Notes: generated by a model from the letters alone, not told the origin. 64,000 nucleotides of DNA from Macrosoma leucophasiata (GCA_036365455.1 JAWQUS010000007.1:22894001-22958000), one strand, 5' to 3'; positions 27,101 to 36,600 are shown, counted from the first letter of the stretch. A program made the numbers and translations.

Positions 27101-28728
27101 GTCAAGCATACGAGAACATAGAGTGGTTACATTCCATTATTGATTTACGCTGAGAACTAATTGTGGTGGCCAGTGCGGGTGTGTTTTTTTTTTATTTTAT
27201 GATGTAACAGATAAAAAATTTTTCTATGATTGTAGAATTCTTAGGATTCACAAAGGTATGCATAAACTTGTAGAAGTAATTTCTAGCCTCATAGGCCATC
27301 CCAACACTAGCAAACTTTATTTTTTATGTTACTGATTCTTTGAAATTTGTGGCAAGCAATTTTATTTTAGTGCCATTGCCGAAAACCTATTTAGAATAGG
27401 AATCAATATACAGGATAGAACATTGAATTTACATGGCATTATAAAATTTTCTCGTCACTTATTCTTCAAGTTCTTACTATTAAAAAAAATTGTTCAAGTT
27501 TACCTTACAGCACTGTTAATTCTACCATAGGCATATAGTATAAATGATGTATTACCATAGTAGTATGGTAATACATACAAATTGTGTCTGTATGGAACTA
27601 CTCATGATTATTGATAATATTATTATATAGATAGCTTTTCTGGTTGATTTTTTACACCTTGTGTCTCAAAAACCCAAATATCTTATGGAACCCTATTCCG
27701 TAGATAATGTAGCTTTCGAATAGTGAAAGAATTTTTAAAATTGATCCAGTAGTTATTGAGCCTATTCAAAACAAACAAACAAAAAAATATTACCTCTTTA
27801 TAATATTAGTTTAGATGTATGTTTGATGACCCGGGGAGTCCAGTGGTATGAGACAACTGTTTGATTCGAAAGGTCATGGGTTCGATCTTCTCACTGGGAC
27901 AAATATTTGTATGGCCTACAGATATTTGTTTCAGATCTGGGCGTTTGTGTACAATGGCATCCACGATACAGGTTTATACCAAGTGTGGGGCTATGATTGT
28001 AAGTATATTTTTTTATTGAGACCAAAGATATTTCAAAAGATTTTTAGTTTGAAAAAATTATTTATAAGCACTTAAGTCAAATAATAAATAACTTAAACAG
28101 TATTTCTGTCTTAATAAGCAGCTTATAAAATTATTAGGAAATTAAATTATTTTTTTAGGAATAAAACAGATTAAAAAAAAAGCTATATCAACATAAATAT
28201 CCTAGCCACACATTATGCAAGATTATGTAACAATTCAAAATATAATTTTCACCACCTACAAACAGCAATTCATTAGGAGATAACAATATGTGATATGAAT
28301 GACCAGAAAAAAACCTTTTATAATAATAGTCAAATAGGTAATTGGTAATTGAATGATAATGTAAAAAATATATTATTTATGTGTCTGATTATATACGAAA
28401 TAAAACTAGAGATAAAAGCAACTAAATATGTAAAATCATAAACATCAATAGATAGCACTATGAGCCAACATGATATAATTAAACATTGAAGGACAGTAAA
28501 TTGGTTGTAACATCATGAGCAATTAAGGAATAAAATTAAACTTTAAAAATTATATTAAAAAATTAAACTTTTATAATTATATAAAAAAAAATAACTTTTA
28601 AAATTAATAAAATTACCTGGAGGGCTATCTGTGAGGATAGTAATGCCGGTGGGATCAACATGGGGTGGGAAGGCTTCATACAGATCTGGCTCTTCTTCGA
28701 GCACTGCCTGCAACATGACGGAGGGCAT
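5763..28728 (-). CDS. sky: skywalker/TBC1D24-type Rab GAP, first two coding exons (gene runs off the left edge)
   Basis: Two exons read on the minus strand join in phase: 28728-28617 (112 nt) ends with one spare base before a GT donor, and 5965-5763 (203 nt) supplies the other two, making a Gly codon. The joined 105 residues read TILTDSPPG then KKAPLKTYEEVEPLIQQ and continue with RELKLLIRENSWPINSSVR, LWPALC and GFYWEMVRQ. Spacing and residues (REL, SVR, LW, LC, GFYW, MV-Q) match the start of the TBC domain of Drosophila Skywalker. Known role of the family: a presynaptic and endosomal GAP-like protein (TBC plus TLDc domains) acting on Rab35-class GTPases and synaptic-vesicle sorting. The exon ends in phase 0 before a GTGAGT donor. 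The rest of the TBC domain and the TLDc domain were not found at lower coordinates and are probably off-window. Intron 1 is about 22.65 kb and filled with repeats. Confidence 0.72.
5800..6240 (-). promoter_or_regulatory. GC/CpG-rich block, candidate internal sky promoter
   Basis: A sharply bounded GC-rich block overlaps the open extension of sky exon 2 and ends about 120 bp upstream of its ATG. No TATA element was recognised. CpG density alone cannot tell a promoter from a conserved coding exon. Confidence 0.3.
6241..7678. other. sky intron 1, no recognised element
   Basis: AT-rich; short open frames are not conserved-looking. Nothing further is supported. Confidence 0.5.
7679..7880 (+). repeat. 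Retroposon R1 copy
   Basis: Forward: GGAGCTCGCGGGCGTAGGCA to GTTTGCCACTTCGAAAG and an A-run. Confidence 0.7.
7881..9400. other. sky intron 1, unassigned
   Basis: Moderately GC-rich patch at 8090-8320 with overlapping open frames but no recognisable protein; the rest is AT-rich. Confidence 0.45.
9400..9640 (-). repeat. Repeat Q, reverse copy
   Basis: Shares TAAGCGTTT-type, CAGACATCAATCAGTGACGT and GGGAGACGTTTGGTATTC (complement) with 23855-24030 and 60575-61000. Confidence 0.5.
10127..10365. mobile_element. MITE with ~62-bp terminal inverted repeats
   Basis: Left arm 10127-10188 and right arm 10304-10365 match almost perfectly, starting GGTGCGACCGCCTATCGA. No clear target duplication. No coding capacity. 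Confidence 0.8.
11272..11350 (+). repeat. SINE/LINE-D 3' fragment
   Basis: AGGACCGGGATATCTGGCGC followed by CTCTGCCTACCTCGTAAGG and GGCGTGAA matches the shared D 3' end. Confidence 0.65.
11370..11430 (+). repeat. GATCCGGACGAATTGAG repeat, copy 1
   Basis: A-run, GATCCGGACGAATTGAGGAC, CTCCTCCTTTTTTCGAAGTC, GGTTAAAA. Other copies at 15275-15330 (reverse) and 18490-18560. Confidence 0.6.
11692..11850 (-). repeat. Retroposon R1 copy, truncated
   Basis: T-run, then GACAAACAAGCATGCAGTTC and GGTTATAGACATTTACAC. Confidence 0.65.
12264..12553 (-). mobile_element. MITE family M8, copy 1
   Basis: Starts CATAGAGCAACACGG and ends with a diverged copy, GTGTTGCTCTTTG. The flanking 8-mers match only partly. 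Family orientation is minus. Confidence 0.7.
12966..13160 (-). repeat. Retroposon R1 copy, diverged
   Basis: T-run, GCATACAGTTCAAATTGACG, ATGCGTTACCACTC and GACCACCTGACTGGAACACG. Confidence 0.6.
13455..13637. mobile_element. GC-rich MITE with ~30-bp inverted ends
   Basis: CTTAGGCGATTCACACACGG at the left pairs with CCGTGTGTAAATCGCC at the right. Interior is CpG-rich. Open frames across it are incidental. Confidence 0.65.
13640..14769. other. sky intron 1, unassigned with two small hairpins
   Basis: Inverted pairs ACATTTATTATCACA (14238-14276 region) and TCCTATATTC (about 14380-14420). No gene. Confidence 0.45.
14770..15175. mobile_element. Possible TIR element (CAGTGCTGCCA ends)
   Basis: CAGTGCTGCCA at the left and TGGCAGCACTG at the right are inverted 11-mers about 400 bp apart. 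The flanking 8-mers do not match well, so the assignment is tentative. Confidence 0.35.
15275..15330 (-). repeat. GATCCGGACGAATTGAG repeat, copy 2
   Basis: TTTTTAACCGACTTCG ... GGAGGAGGTTCTCAATTCG and a T-run. Confidence 0.6.
15672..15969 (-). mobile_element. MITE family M8, copy 2
   Basis: Ends CATAGAGCAACAC and GTTGCTCTATG; flanks TACGAATG and TTCGAATG (7/8 target duplication). Contains an internal duplicated CCGGTCCGCCGCGA near the right end. Confidence 0.85.
16030..16285 (+). repeat. Retroposon R1 copy, near full length
   Basis: AAGCACCACCGCATTACCTA to CATGTTTGTTTGCCACC and an A-run. Confidence 0.68.
16415..16495 (+). repeat. Diverged tRNA-like SINE head
   Basis: CTTCGGTAGTTTAGTGGTAA, GGCTGGACTGGTTATC and a B-box-like CGCAAATTCGATTAC resemble element TL's tRNA-like block. 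A related reverse copy lies at 17488-17560. Confidence 0.5.
16677..16981 (+). mobile_element. hAT-type MITE, copy 1
   Basis: Ends CAGAGGTTCCCAAACT and TTTGGGAATCACTG are the classic hAT terminal motif; flanks GTTTAGAC are an exact 8-bp duplication (16669-16676, 16982-16989). Interior is rich in GGACCCCC words. Confidence 0.9.
17488..17560 (-). repeat. Diverged tRNA-like SINE head, reverse copy
   Basis: Complement of GTAAAGCGATTGGACTGGTT followed by a B-box-like GTTTGATTCCTGCCC. Followed by CAGACAGACAGACA, another retroposon remnant. Confidence 0.5.
18487..18560 (+). repeat. GATCCGGACGAATTGAG repeat, copy 3
   Basis: A-run, GATCCGGACGAATTGAAAAC, then CTCCTCCTTTCGGTCGGTCG and a doubled GGTTAAAA end. 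Confidence 0.6.
19126..20110 (+). repeat. Tandem ~171-bp repeat with an inserted TIR element
   Basis: Units start with AATCCATATTGCACCACATTGGG-like text at 19129, 19753 and 19924. The last two adjoin with a period of about 171 bp. The first is separated by a segment (about 19246-19638) whose ends GCCTTGCCAGA and TCTGGCAACGC are inverted. Confidence 0.6.
20203..20418 (+). mobile_element. Helitron-like fragment ending CTAG
   Basis: TTGTCCGCGATG, GGACTCCTAAACGACTTA, CACACCGTGTGCAGTTTGA and the end GCGGGCCGCTAG followed by T. A diverged copy at 1545-1734 has the same body. Confidence 0.5.
20645..20780 (-). repeat. Retroposon R1 fragment
   Basis: GACATCTATACAAAACCAGAGG and GATGCGTTACCATTC words match R1. 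Confidence 0.45.
20806..20934. mobile_element. Near-perfect palindromic MITE (hairpin)
   Basis: Arms of about 58 bp beginning GAGATTCACAGACCG and ending CGGTCTGTGTATCTC fold on each other across a short ACCCATACA loop. A fragment of the same sequence (AAAGTCATAGTGCGGTCTGT) occurs at about 52222. Confidence 0.75.
21184..21364 (+). mobile_element. Helitron-like fragment ending CTAG
   Basis: AAGTCCCCCTGTTTTCTCTG with (TATG)n, then CCGTGCGAAGCCGGGGCGGG and TCGCTAG before T. Confidence 0.5.
21892..22473 (-). mobile_element. hAT-type MITE, copy 2, split by a nested insertion
   Basis: Same family as 16677-16981 in reverse, with exact flanks ATCTAGAT. A foreign segment at about 22056-22266 interrupts it. 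Confidence 0.88.
22056..22266 (-). repeat. Retroposon 3' end with (GAATCA)n, nested in hAT MITE
   Basis: Begins with repeated AGAATC units, then ACTCATTTATTCATTTAG. The same start recurs at 61796. Probably a LINE 3' end with a simple-repeat tail, read on the minus strand. Confidence 0.5.
22915..23000 (+). repeat. Fragment of RTE-tailed SINE
   Basis: GGGCGGCAGTAAATGCAATAA and GTGATCGCCGATCGGAG match the SINE body at 26250-26525. Confidence 0.5.
23107..23293 (-). mobile_element. SINE D, shortened copy
   Basis: Reverse copy: the tail end (TATCTTCACGCCAAGTCC) is at the left and the tRNA-like head (AGTAGTGGCCTGCTACCACT) at the right. Confidence 0.65.
23335..23606 (+). mobile_element. tRNA-like retroposon TL, copy 1
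   Basis: Left part is an inverted repeat around TAGCGCCATCTATTGCCAAC and its complement. Then follows a 74-nt tRNA-like block (23455-23528) with acceptor stem ACTTCAG/CTGAAGT, D stem GCTC/GAGC and T stem GCGAG/CTCGC, then CAAATTTTTCTTTCC and an AT-rich tail. A-box and B-box-like words are present. Confidence 0.75.
23845..24030 (+). repeat. Repeat Q, forward copy
   Basis: GGACACTTCGACGTCCCGCC, GGGAGACGTTTGGTATTC, ATTAAGCGTTTGTATGGAAT. Confidence 0.5.
24030..24195 (+). repeat. Retroposon R1 copy, truncated
   Basis: GCAACGCATCTGCATTTTGA to CATTCTTGTTTGCCACC, TTCGTTACATAAAAAA. Confidence 0.68.
24332..24625 (+). mobile_element. MITE family M8, copy 3
   Basis: Inverted ends as in the other copies; flanks AGGATGTG and AGGACGTG (7/8). 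Confidence 0.85.
24626..26200. other. sky intron 1, unassigned
   Basis: An open frame of 139 codons (24921-25340) begins with TTG and resembles no family known to me. No repeat family is clear. Confidence 0.4.
26250..26525 (+). mobile_element. SINE with RTE-like 3' tail
   Basis: Body GGGGCGGCAGTAAGTGCAAT ... CGATCGCCAATC, then TTTGTCCAGCCGTGGGCATC and GATGATGATG. The tail matches the 3' end of the RTE fragment at 3860-3902, suggesting mobilisation by that LINE. Confidence 0.65.
26560..26910 (+). repeat. GC-rich retroposon fragment
   Basis: CCACAGCTGGGCACGAGTCT, CTGCTCCAATGCGGATTGG and ACCGAGTAGATCGCTCACG are words of a common moth retroposon body. Related TTAACCGCACAGAGTAGAT text occurs at about 36073. 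Overlapping open frames here are not genes. Confidence 0.5.
27821..28010 (+). mobile_element. tRNA-derived SINE G, copy 2 (sky intron 1)
   Basis: Same head (GACCCGGGGAGTCCAGTGG, GGGTTCGATCTT) and body (ACAAATATTTGTATGGCCTA) as 3206-3430, with more substitutions. Confidence 0.72.
28617..28728 (-). CDS. sky: sky exon 1 (upstream first coding exon)
   Basis: Reads MPSVMLQAV, then an acidic stretch (LEEEPDLYEAFPPHVDP) and TILTDSPP, ending at CAG|GTAATT. The ATG at 28728 is preferred; an in-frame ATG at 28782 would add 18 residues rich in Cys and Val encoded by a GT-repeat-like stretch, which looks like untranslated leader. Phase-1 exit matches the acceptor at 5966/5965. The flanking sequence up to about 29100 is GC-rich compared with the surroundings, as expected for a promoter-proximal exon. 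Confidence 0.6.
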
Positions 28729-28729
28729 C

Positions 28730-30940
28730 CCGGCTCGGCCGACACTCACACACACTAACACACACACTGCACTGCTCACCAACTGTCCTCTCCACCACTC
28801 ACACCCTACCCTGATCCATCCCCGAGCGGAATCCGACCCTCACGGGCCTAAGTCAAATCCTGCTGCACCATTTTTAAATCTGAAAAGAACAGAGAGCAAA
28901 TGGTCACTGATTGTGTGTCAAGTGTGCAAATTATTTTATTTACACCCTGATAAGCGGTTATCGGCCCGACTCCACGACTGAGCTTCGCGAATTAATCACC
29001 TTATTGGATATAATTATAACATTGTTCGGATCAGCTGATCGAAATCGCTGCCAGAGGCTGGTTATTTTATAGCTATTTTAAGATTGTATGGCAGCTGATC
29101 GGGCGTACTTCAATGTCAGTACCGTGCCAGTGTACGTGGAGAACAACGCCCGTTTTCTGAATACGCATGTTTAACACCTCGCCGACTGTACTCACCGAAA
29201 TCCTGGCGATAAATGATGCGAAGCAGGATTTGCGACTCCGTATTTACCGCTTTGGAGTCCCCGCGACGACTAAGCCCAGCGCCTAGTTCCCGGTCAGACG
29301 TAACCACGGACGGGATAATAGTGTAGAGTGGGAGCCGACGTTTTCGCTTTGTCACTTAAACGAACCTCACAGTACATCACACAGTTATATCAGTAACTGA
29401 CCATACGCACGGATACATTGTAAGATCAATTCACTGATATGCGGGATCGTTCTCAACCCCTGTTTCGTTTAATCGAATTATCGACGGACAGTGAAAGTCA
29501 CTCGTTGATTTTCTAAGTTCATTCGAAAATGTACAGTTTCTTTATCGATACGGTTTTGGTTATTTAATATATTCGGGAATATACAGCCGATGGATATAAC
29601 CGCACGTCCGCTAAGCGCGATTTGCATGAGAGCGATATAATTCACATTAGAAGTATATTTATCACACTGCTGTGCTGGTACATCGCCCCGCGCCCGCCTT
29701 CACCGTCGTCTTTCCAGGCCACAGACCAATCAGCCTAATAGTCGATGATCCAGGCAAATCATAGATAATAGACGAAGGTGCTTTTCAGTTTTACAGCGGG
29801 ATAGTCGTAGCTTTTTTGAAAGTTCAAAGTCTACAAAACATTTTTTGTTTTTTTGACAAAAAAGAAGTCAGCGTAATAGGCAGATTCGCCTTAGCTTTAA
29901 CAGCTTTTATGTTTAATAAATAATATAATATGTAATAAATGATTTGGTTACATTGGGTTACATACTTAGTAGCTAAATAATTGCCGAGCTTTTTATGTTG
30001 CAAAGTATTGTTAATTACCTATGTTATCTTTAAATAAGAAAACTAACACTTTCTTAACAATCGTTACAAAGCCGAAACATCAGTCTGACTCAGACATTTT
30101 AAGACCAGCTGCTATCAGCTCTTATTAAATATTTGATGAGTAAACAAACAATCTAAATATAATATTTGAGATACGGACGCCTAAGATATCGTTGTCTCTC
30201 ATACGTTACGCACATCAAATGATAATACTAAAATATTTCCTAACGAAATAAAATAATATATTTTGTAATAATCCTAAGACTACATGTCTTCCATATAGCG
30301 TAAATATTATAACGAAGAATTAACCTATAAAATTCTATGAATTACGTATTTAAACTATTTGCACTAGCTTGATCAACAGTGAAGCTGGGATGTAAAGGTA
30401 ATTGAATGTTGTTTGAATGAATGACCATAATCTAGTTATTCTATGATATATTCTATCATAGAATACGCCCGTTCGCCTGGGCTACCTTCAGGTTACTTAA
30501 ACACTAAAAAATATTTCTAAAATAGTTTTTTAATTGTACATAAAGGTTGAGCATGAAAATCTCCATTCACTTATTCATGTTTCGTTATTATTTCACTATG
30601 TTTATTTTACGTACTTCTCTAGTTAATCATTTCGTATGACACATTCCCTTCTTCTTCTTTTTCATCTTCTAGTGAATGGCTTCCACCAATTTTAAGGAAG
30701 ATTCTACCAAAATCAAAACCGACACATTCCCTTATTAAGATGTCTGATAATTATTAGATAAATATTTTTACTTATATCTCAGATAATCATGATTCAATCT
30801 GCAAATGCATACAAATAAAAACGAATAAGAGTATTCGATCTTTCCCTTACCATAGACAAAACATTACCTAAAGTCGCGGACACACTGTCAAGCGCCACCG
30901 TCATCTATGAATGACAATATTGGGCAAAAAGAAATAAACT
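28730..30940. other. Intergenic region upstream of sky
   Basis: GC-moderate to about 29400, then AT-rich. CAGCTGATCG occurs twice near 29031 and 29091, and a hairpin TTCTATGATA/TATCATAGAA at about 30440-30465. The 79-codon frame at 29116-29355 is not recognisable. Confidence 0.4.
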
Positions 30941-30955
30941 AGTTAGAATTGAATT

Positions 30956-31259
30956 ATATTTTATTTTTAAAGCAAAATGGAAAGAAAAATTTGACTTCAG
31001 GCGAATAATATAAATCTAGTAATAATAATATAAATATAAATCTAGTTGGTAATAGATGGCGCTGCTGCTACCATAAAAAGTGAAGGAAAGATTTGACAAA
31101 TCGGGCAGGGGTCAGTAGCTCAATTGGAAGAGCGGCTGGACTAGATTCCCAGTATGTCGCGAGTTCGAGTCTCGCCTGAAGTCAAATTTTTCTTTCCATT
31201 TTTCTTTAAAAATAAAATATATTTCACAAGCATGTGTTAATGCGAAATAATATAAAAAC
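30956..31259 (+). mobile_element. tRNA-like retroposon TL, copy 2, with 12-bp target duplication
   Basis: Flanked by exact TAGAATTGAATT (30944-30955, 31260-31271). Begins with an inverted copy of its own 3' region, then the GTAATAGATGGCGCTGCTG arm, the tRNA-like block ending at 31182, and the tail. Confidence 0.82.
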
Positions 31260-31668
31260 TAGAATTGAATTTTTACCTATTTAGTTAGTTCATTTCTTTC
31301 AAAGTGTTGCTTAATATCACTGTATGCCCACATAGATGTAAGTTACTCACGTCTGCGATCTATGCCACTCCGTGTTTTACGAATTAGGCTCATCAATCAG
31401 CGTGGCTAACAGACTTGTCCGGAAATGTGTCCCTTGCTTAACAAATTGTCAACATTGCGGTTGATATACTGTAGATCTGTGCCAAAGTTACCAAGCTACG
31501 ATTTGTCGCTAAATTAAGCGATATTTTTTTGATTGTAATTGATCGTGTTACGACAAAAAATTGTGACCTGTGAATATCTCAAGAACTCTGAAAATTGACA
31601 GAAAAAATGTCTTTAGACAGATCATTAGCTTCAGGTGTGTTTTTGCTGATGCCGAGATCAAGAATTAT

Positions 31669-33183
31669 CTTTTTTTTTTTATTTATTTAGGACAACAAAC
31701 AATTACACTCATAAAGTAACAAGGACAATTACTCGGTACATAATTTTACAAGGAGCAGTTTTAGTAATCAACCCCGTTGTCCACAAATTAACTATTAGGA
31801 CATTTTAGTGTCACGGGGTCGCGGTGTAAAAATACAAAATCATTTTTTTGAACAAAAAAAAAACAAAAAGAATTCACCACAGATGTTAACACAAAGTAAA
31901 CAATATTAATCTTACATTATGTTATTATTAACGTTCTGCATTACATTTAGAACATTTCGCTTAAATGCGTTCGGTGACGTTTCCAAAAATTCTACCTTAG
32001 TGAAATATTTGTTATATTGTTTCATGAGTCTATTTATAGGTGCTCGCTCACCTGCATCAGTTTTACAATTAGGGGGTGCAAATAGGTTGTTCTTACGGGT
32101 ATTTCGTGTCGTAGAACTATAACGTAGATATTATCTTAGGTTGATAAGTAAGAATATCATAATTGTATGAAAATATTGGACATTTTGGACAATTAAACAG
32201 TTCGTAACCTAATTGTTGTAAGTTAATAAAAGTATTGACAATCCTAGGGGAACATATAAGGGTCCAATATTTATTTGTCCTGACAAGGACTGCTAATAAT
32301 GAAAGCTTAGGATTGAGAGGATGCGAACCGCATTCTGTGGAACTCTATAAACAAAACGATCCGCCAGATATTGTCGTCTTAGGTGGTAAGGAGGGTCGCA
32401 GCTTTCTACACAAAGAGCGTTTATTGGAGATAACTTCATACATCCAGTAACTATTCTTAAACATTTGGACTGCAATTTAACCAAACTATCTAATTTACTT
32501 TTAATGCACGGTTCCATTAAAAAAGAGCCATAATCCAGTACACTGCGGACCAGAGCATTGTATAACAGTTTTTGAGAATATGGGTGAGAACCCCACCAAA
32601 CTCCAGATAGTGACCTAATTATATTAATGTTTTTTTCGGCCTTACGGGTAACGTTAACAAAATGGTCACAACCTTTCAGTCCAGAATCGAGAGTAACTCC
32701 TAGAAATTTTATTTTATTCAAAATAGGAATTAAATTTCCGTCAACAAAGAACTCTATTTGGGGAACTGCTCTTTTTCTTGTAAAAATGACTACGTTCTCT
32801 CTCATGGTCTCTCGTTATCCGTCTCTCTAGGAGCCGGATAACGAGAGACCATGGTTAACAAGCCATTCGTTAAGATATCGCATATTAGCTAAGTTTAAGG
32901 GACTAGAGGCATCCTCCAAACATTCAGTAGAAAGGTAAATAACACAATCATCAGCATATTGAAGTGAACTACAGAAGGAATTAACAATAGTATCCAATAA
33001 ACTAAACAATATAGGGCTAAGCACCGAACCTTGAGGAAGACCCCTCCAGTCTGATCTAGAAGTAGATGTTGTATTATTATGACGAGCCTGGATGGACCTT
33101 CCACAAAGAAAGTTCATAATACAATGTACCATCTTCTGTGGGATACACAGCTGGAGCAATTGCTATATGAGAAGGTCAAGGGG
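31669..33183 (-). mobile_element. 5'-truncated LINE with poly(A), upstream of MROH1
   Basis: On the minus strand: RT frame 33159-32827 with GLPQGSVLSPILFSL and YADD, then 32805-32293 with KFLGVTLDS and a thumb region (PPYHLRRQYL), a 3' untranslated part, and a tail CCTAAATAAATA followed by ten A residues. The motif set fits a Jockey/CR1-like clade. The two RT frames are separated by a short palindrome at 32803-32853. Its 5' end lies about 400 bp from the MROH1 start. Confidence 0.75.
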
Positions 33184-33229
33184 AACAATATCATGCAGCT
33201 TCAATAACGAGGAAAATTCCTACTAATTT

Positions 33230-33589
33230 ATTGTATGTTAGTGCTAATGTTAGCGAAAGTTATATTTGATGAGCTGGCAGCACTATACAGTACACAGCTG
33301 TCAATGTCAAGTAGTGTCAGTGTCAATTTGCAAAGCGTCAATCAGTTGTTGGTCTGTGACGTCAATTTGTTACTTTACTTTGTCAGCTTTGGTTTGGTCA
33401 GCTGTGTGCTGTGTGTATTTTTCTTTCTTTCCTTCCTTCTGCTGTTTAGTAAAGTTCGTTTGTTTAGTCATCGTTGATGTACCTACAAATAAATGTATAA
33501 TAAACTTGGGAAGGAAATATGAGCACACATTAAACAGTACCGTAAACCGTAAATGTTGCTTGTTTTGTTGTAATATGCAAGCTGATAAA
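33230..33589 (+). promoter_or_regulatory. MROH1 proximal upstream region with a perfect CRE/ATF palindrome
   Basis: TGACGTCA occurs at 33357-33364, about 225 bp before the start ATG, inside a stretch dense in GTCAA/TGTCA words. TGACGTCA is the CREB/ATF consensus. The transcription start is unknown, so the site could be promoter or leader. Confidence 0.35.
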
Positions 33590-33620
33590 ATGTCTACGAA
33601 AAAAGCCGAGTGTTTGCAAG
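33590..33620 (+). CDS. MROH1: MROH1 exon 1
   Basis: Encodes MSTKKAECLQ plus one base. Donor AAG|GTTTGT. Intron 1 is only 77 bp. Phase 1 joins exon 2 to make Glu. Upstream in-frame ATG at 33575. Confidence 0.75.
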
Positions 33621-36600
33621 GTTTGTTTCTTGTGAAGTAACGTTGGTGAAGTGCAAACACGAATTGTGTATTTATAAAAGTGGTATTTTGTTCACAGAGA
33701 CAGTGACGGTTTTAATCAATGGGCTTTACGATAGCGATAATTCTGTAAACCACGTCGTAATTAAATCGCTTACAAAGATAGCGAACTCGTACCCAAATGA
33801 AGTGATTGGAATATTTTCCGAGTTTTACAAGAATACAACGAAGGCGAACGTGACACAATTGGGAAACATTGTCAAGTATGTACAGTTATTTACTTAAAGT
33901 CCTCCAGACACGAGAAAAATATGAAAATTGAAATTCAATTGTCTCTGGGCGCCGGTGGCCTTACGTTCCTTGACAGGTTAATAAAGATTCTTAAAGTTAT
34001 CATAACAAATGTCCCTATGGGGTCCTAGTTGGTTGAACTCAAAGATCTGTAAGATTAGCATTCTTTGTGTACAGTCTTACTACCTTACTACAAAACAAAT
34101 TAATATTTAAAATGCAATGCATGAGTTAGTTAGATTTTTATTGTTTCTTGATTAATTAATTATTTTTTTACTTCTAGAAATTGATCCTCATGTATTAATG
34201 TTATTCATGAGGAAAATGTGTTAATATCTACCGAAAATTTAATTGGGCCAGCAAGCCATTGACGCAAGTATTAAAATATATTGTAATGAATAGATTACAG
34301 GTGATTTTTGTCCTCCTGCTGCTTAAAAAATAATGTATGTTTAATCTCTCCTAGTGTATGTAAATGCAATCTCCTACCTTGCCAAATATCTTTTTGAGCT
34401 AATTTACCACTCAAAAGTGTCAAGTGGCAAGAGCTCACCGGCAGGCTGATAAACTAGTTATCTGTGTAACGGCCTCAGTAGCCTAGTGGTAGCAGGCCAC
34501 TTCTACGCTGGAGCTCCTGGTTTCAATTCCCAGGTCGGGGGCTATCAGAGATAATTAAAAATCCTTTATCTCTGGTTCTATTGAGATTTTTAAATTTTCT
34601 GGAAGTTTCCCAGTACCTCGGAGTTTGGTAATGTGCCCAGGAATGTCAACAGGCTCACCACCTGTTACATGGGTCAAAAATGTAACTGGCCAATCGTGGG
34701 TGTTTGCATGTATGCTTGAATGCATGCATTTACCTCTGCCTACCCCTTCAGGGATTACAGGCGTGAAGTTATGTTTGTAAACAAGTGTCTTGAGATCTTA
34801 ATCAAATGACAAAAGTGCTAAACCCTACCATTTTGCAGTAGATACATTAGGTAATGCAGTGGTGACTATGCCCTTGAGCTCTAGAACTGAAACCTGGTTT
34901 TTATTAGTGGTAGAGCTCCAGTTACGGAGCTCGCGGGCGTAGGCACCACTGCATTACCTGATATACTTGCTGCTAAATGGTAGTGTCAAGCACTATCGTG
35001 TTCCGGTCAGGTGGCGATGTAAGGCCCTGTAATTTCAGGCACATAGGCATAACACTTTAGGAGGTATTATTGAGCTACTTAAACACAAATATATTCTAAT
35101 CCTAAGAGGATACCGAGTTTTCTTGCAAGGAAACTGCCTATTATATTGCTGACTTATGATAACAATTATTGGTTGGGTGCCACCCTGAAACAGATGGCTC
35201 CCACTGAGGGCTGACCTTTAATATATATATAAAAATCTATCTAAACTTAAGAAGTATTGTTTAATATTATGCAATAGTCTAACATACATATTCAATTTCA
35301 TTTAAATTCAAGGCTTTCCACTCACAAATGCAAATTTAACAAGTATCCAGATGATAATGAATGTATTTAATGGACTATTTATTATTTATTAATCACAAAA
35401 TTTGTTTAAGTAGCTAAATGAATCTGGTTTATTGCAATCAAAATTGTTCCAGCAGGTAGTGAAATATGATTGATAGTGAAAGACAATAAATGCACAATTT
35501 TTCATATTATTATGTAAAAATTATAAGAAAAAATGTTAAATGCATATTATAATTATTAATCCCTCCAGACACGAGAAAAATATGACAATTGAAATTCATT
35601 TGTGTCTGGGCGCCGGTGGCCTTACGATCCTTGAAAGATTAAGTATTAGGTATTAGTATTAATGAATACATAATAATTACGAAAGACCTGTTATATAATA
35701 GTATACTTCCCTTAAAAAGGTAACACTAAAGGAGGTTGTTTTTCATCACTATCACATAATGTATCTCTTGGACCATAAGTACTTATAACATTTGCATGCC
35801 TATATTAAGGTGGAATTTGGAGGAACTCATTATGTATTATTTTAACATCTTCATTATGTACCCATATGAGACATGCGAGCCGGGTGCGATTTAGTCGGAA
35901 GCGGCGCGTCACCAACATTTTCGCGGCGGCGGCTTCTAGCCGATCTAACTTTTAGACTGAAATTACTGAAAAAATATTATTATTATTTATTATTATTGTT
36001 CCATCAACAAAATAAATGTTATTTTGTTGTTGTCCGATCGGGATACCATCGCGATATAAATTTATGATTTTACTTAACCGCACAGAGTAGATAGATAATC
36101 CTTGGAGTACAGGAACTCGTGCCATCACACAAGCTACCTAACCGCTTAAAACGGGGTAGGAAATCATGATCTACTTTACGCAACCATCAAGGAATGTTCG
36201 TCCGTAAACTAAACAAATAATTACAATATAAGATCCTAGAGCCGGACTGACCCGATACTACACCGAAGATATCCCGGACGTCATTCTAGACGAGATTAGT
36301 GGGGCTCTCAAACAGCTCAAAAACAACAGGGCGCCGGTAGATGACGGAATCACTGCTAAACTCCTGTCAGCAGGTGGAAGGCCAGTATTAGGAGAAGCTC
36401 TTCAGATGGTGTTCAACTCCGTCATGTCCGAGGGCAAAACGCCGAAGGCGCGCCACAAAACTGTGGTGGTACTGTTCTTTAGGAAATGTGTCAATACCCT
36501 TCTTTAGAACTATAGGCCCATCGCACTTCTAAGTCACGTTGATAAGCTGTTTTCAAGAGTGATTACGAACCGTCTATCTCGCAGACTCGGCGACTTCCAG

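Noticed and set aside
27547..27578. Hairpin ATGTATTACCATA/TATGGTAATACAT as a transcription terminator
   Set aside because: Intrinsic terminators are bacterial; here it is an intronic AT-rich inverted repeat.
29116..29355. 79-codon minus-strand frame near sky exon 1
   Set aside because: No recognisable similarity or splice context; more likely leader or promoter sequence.
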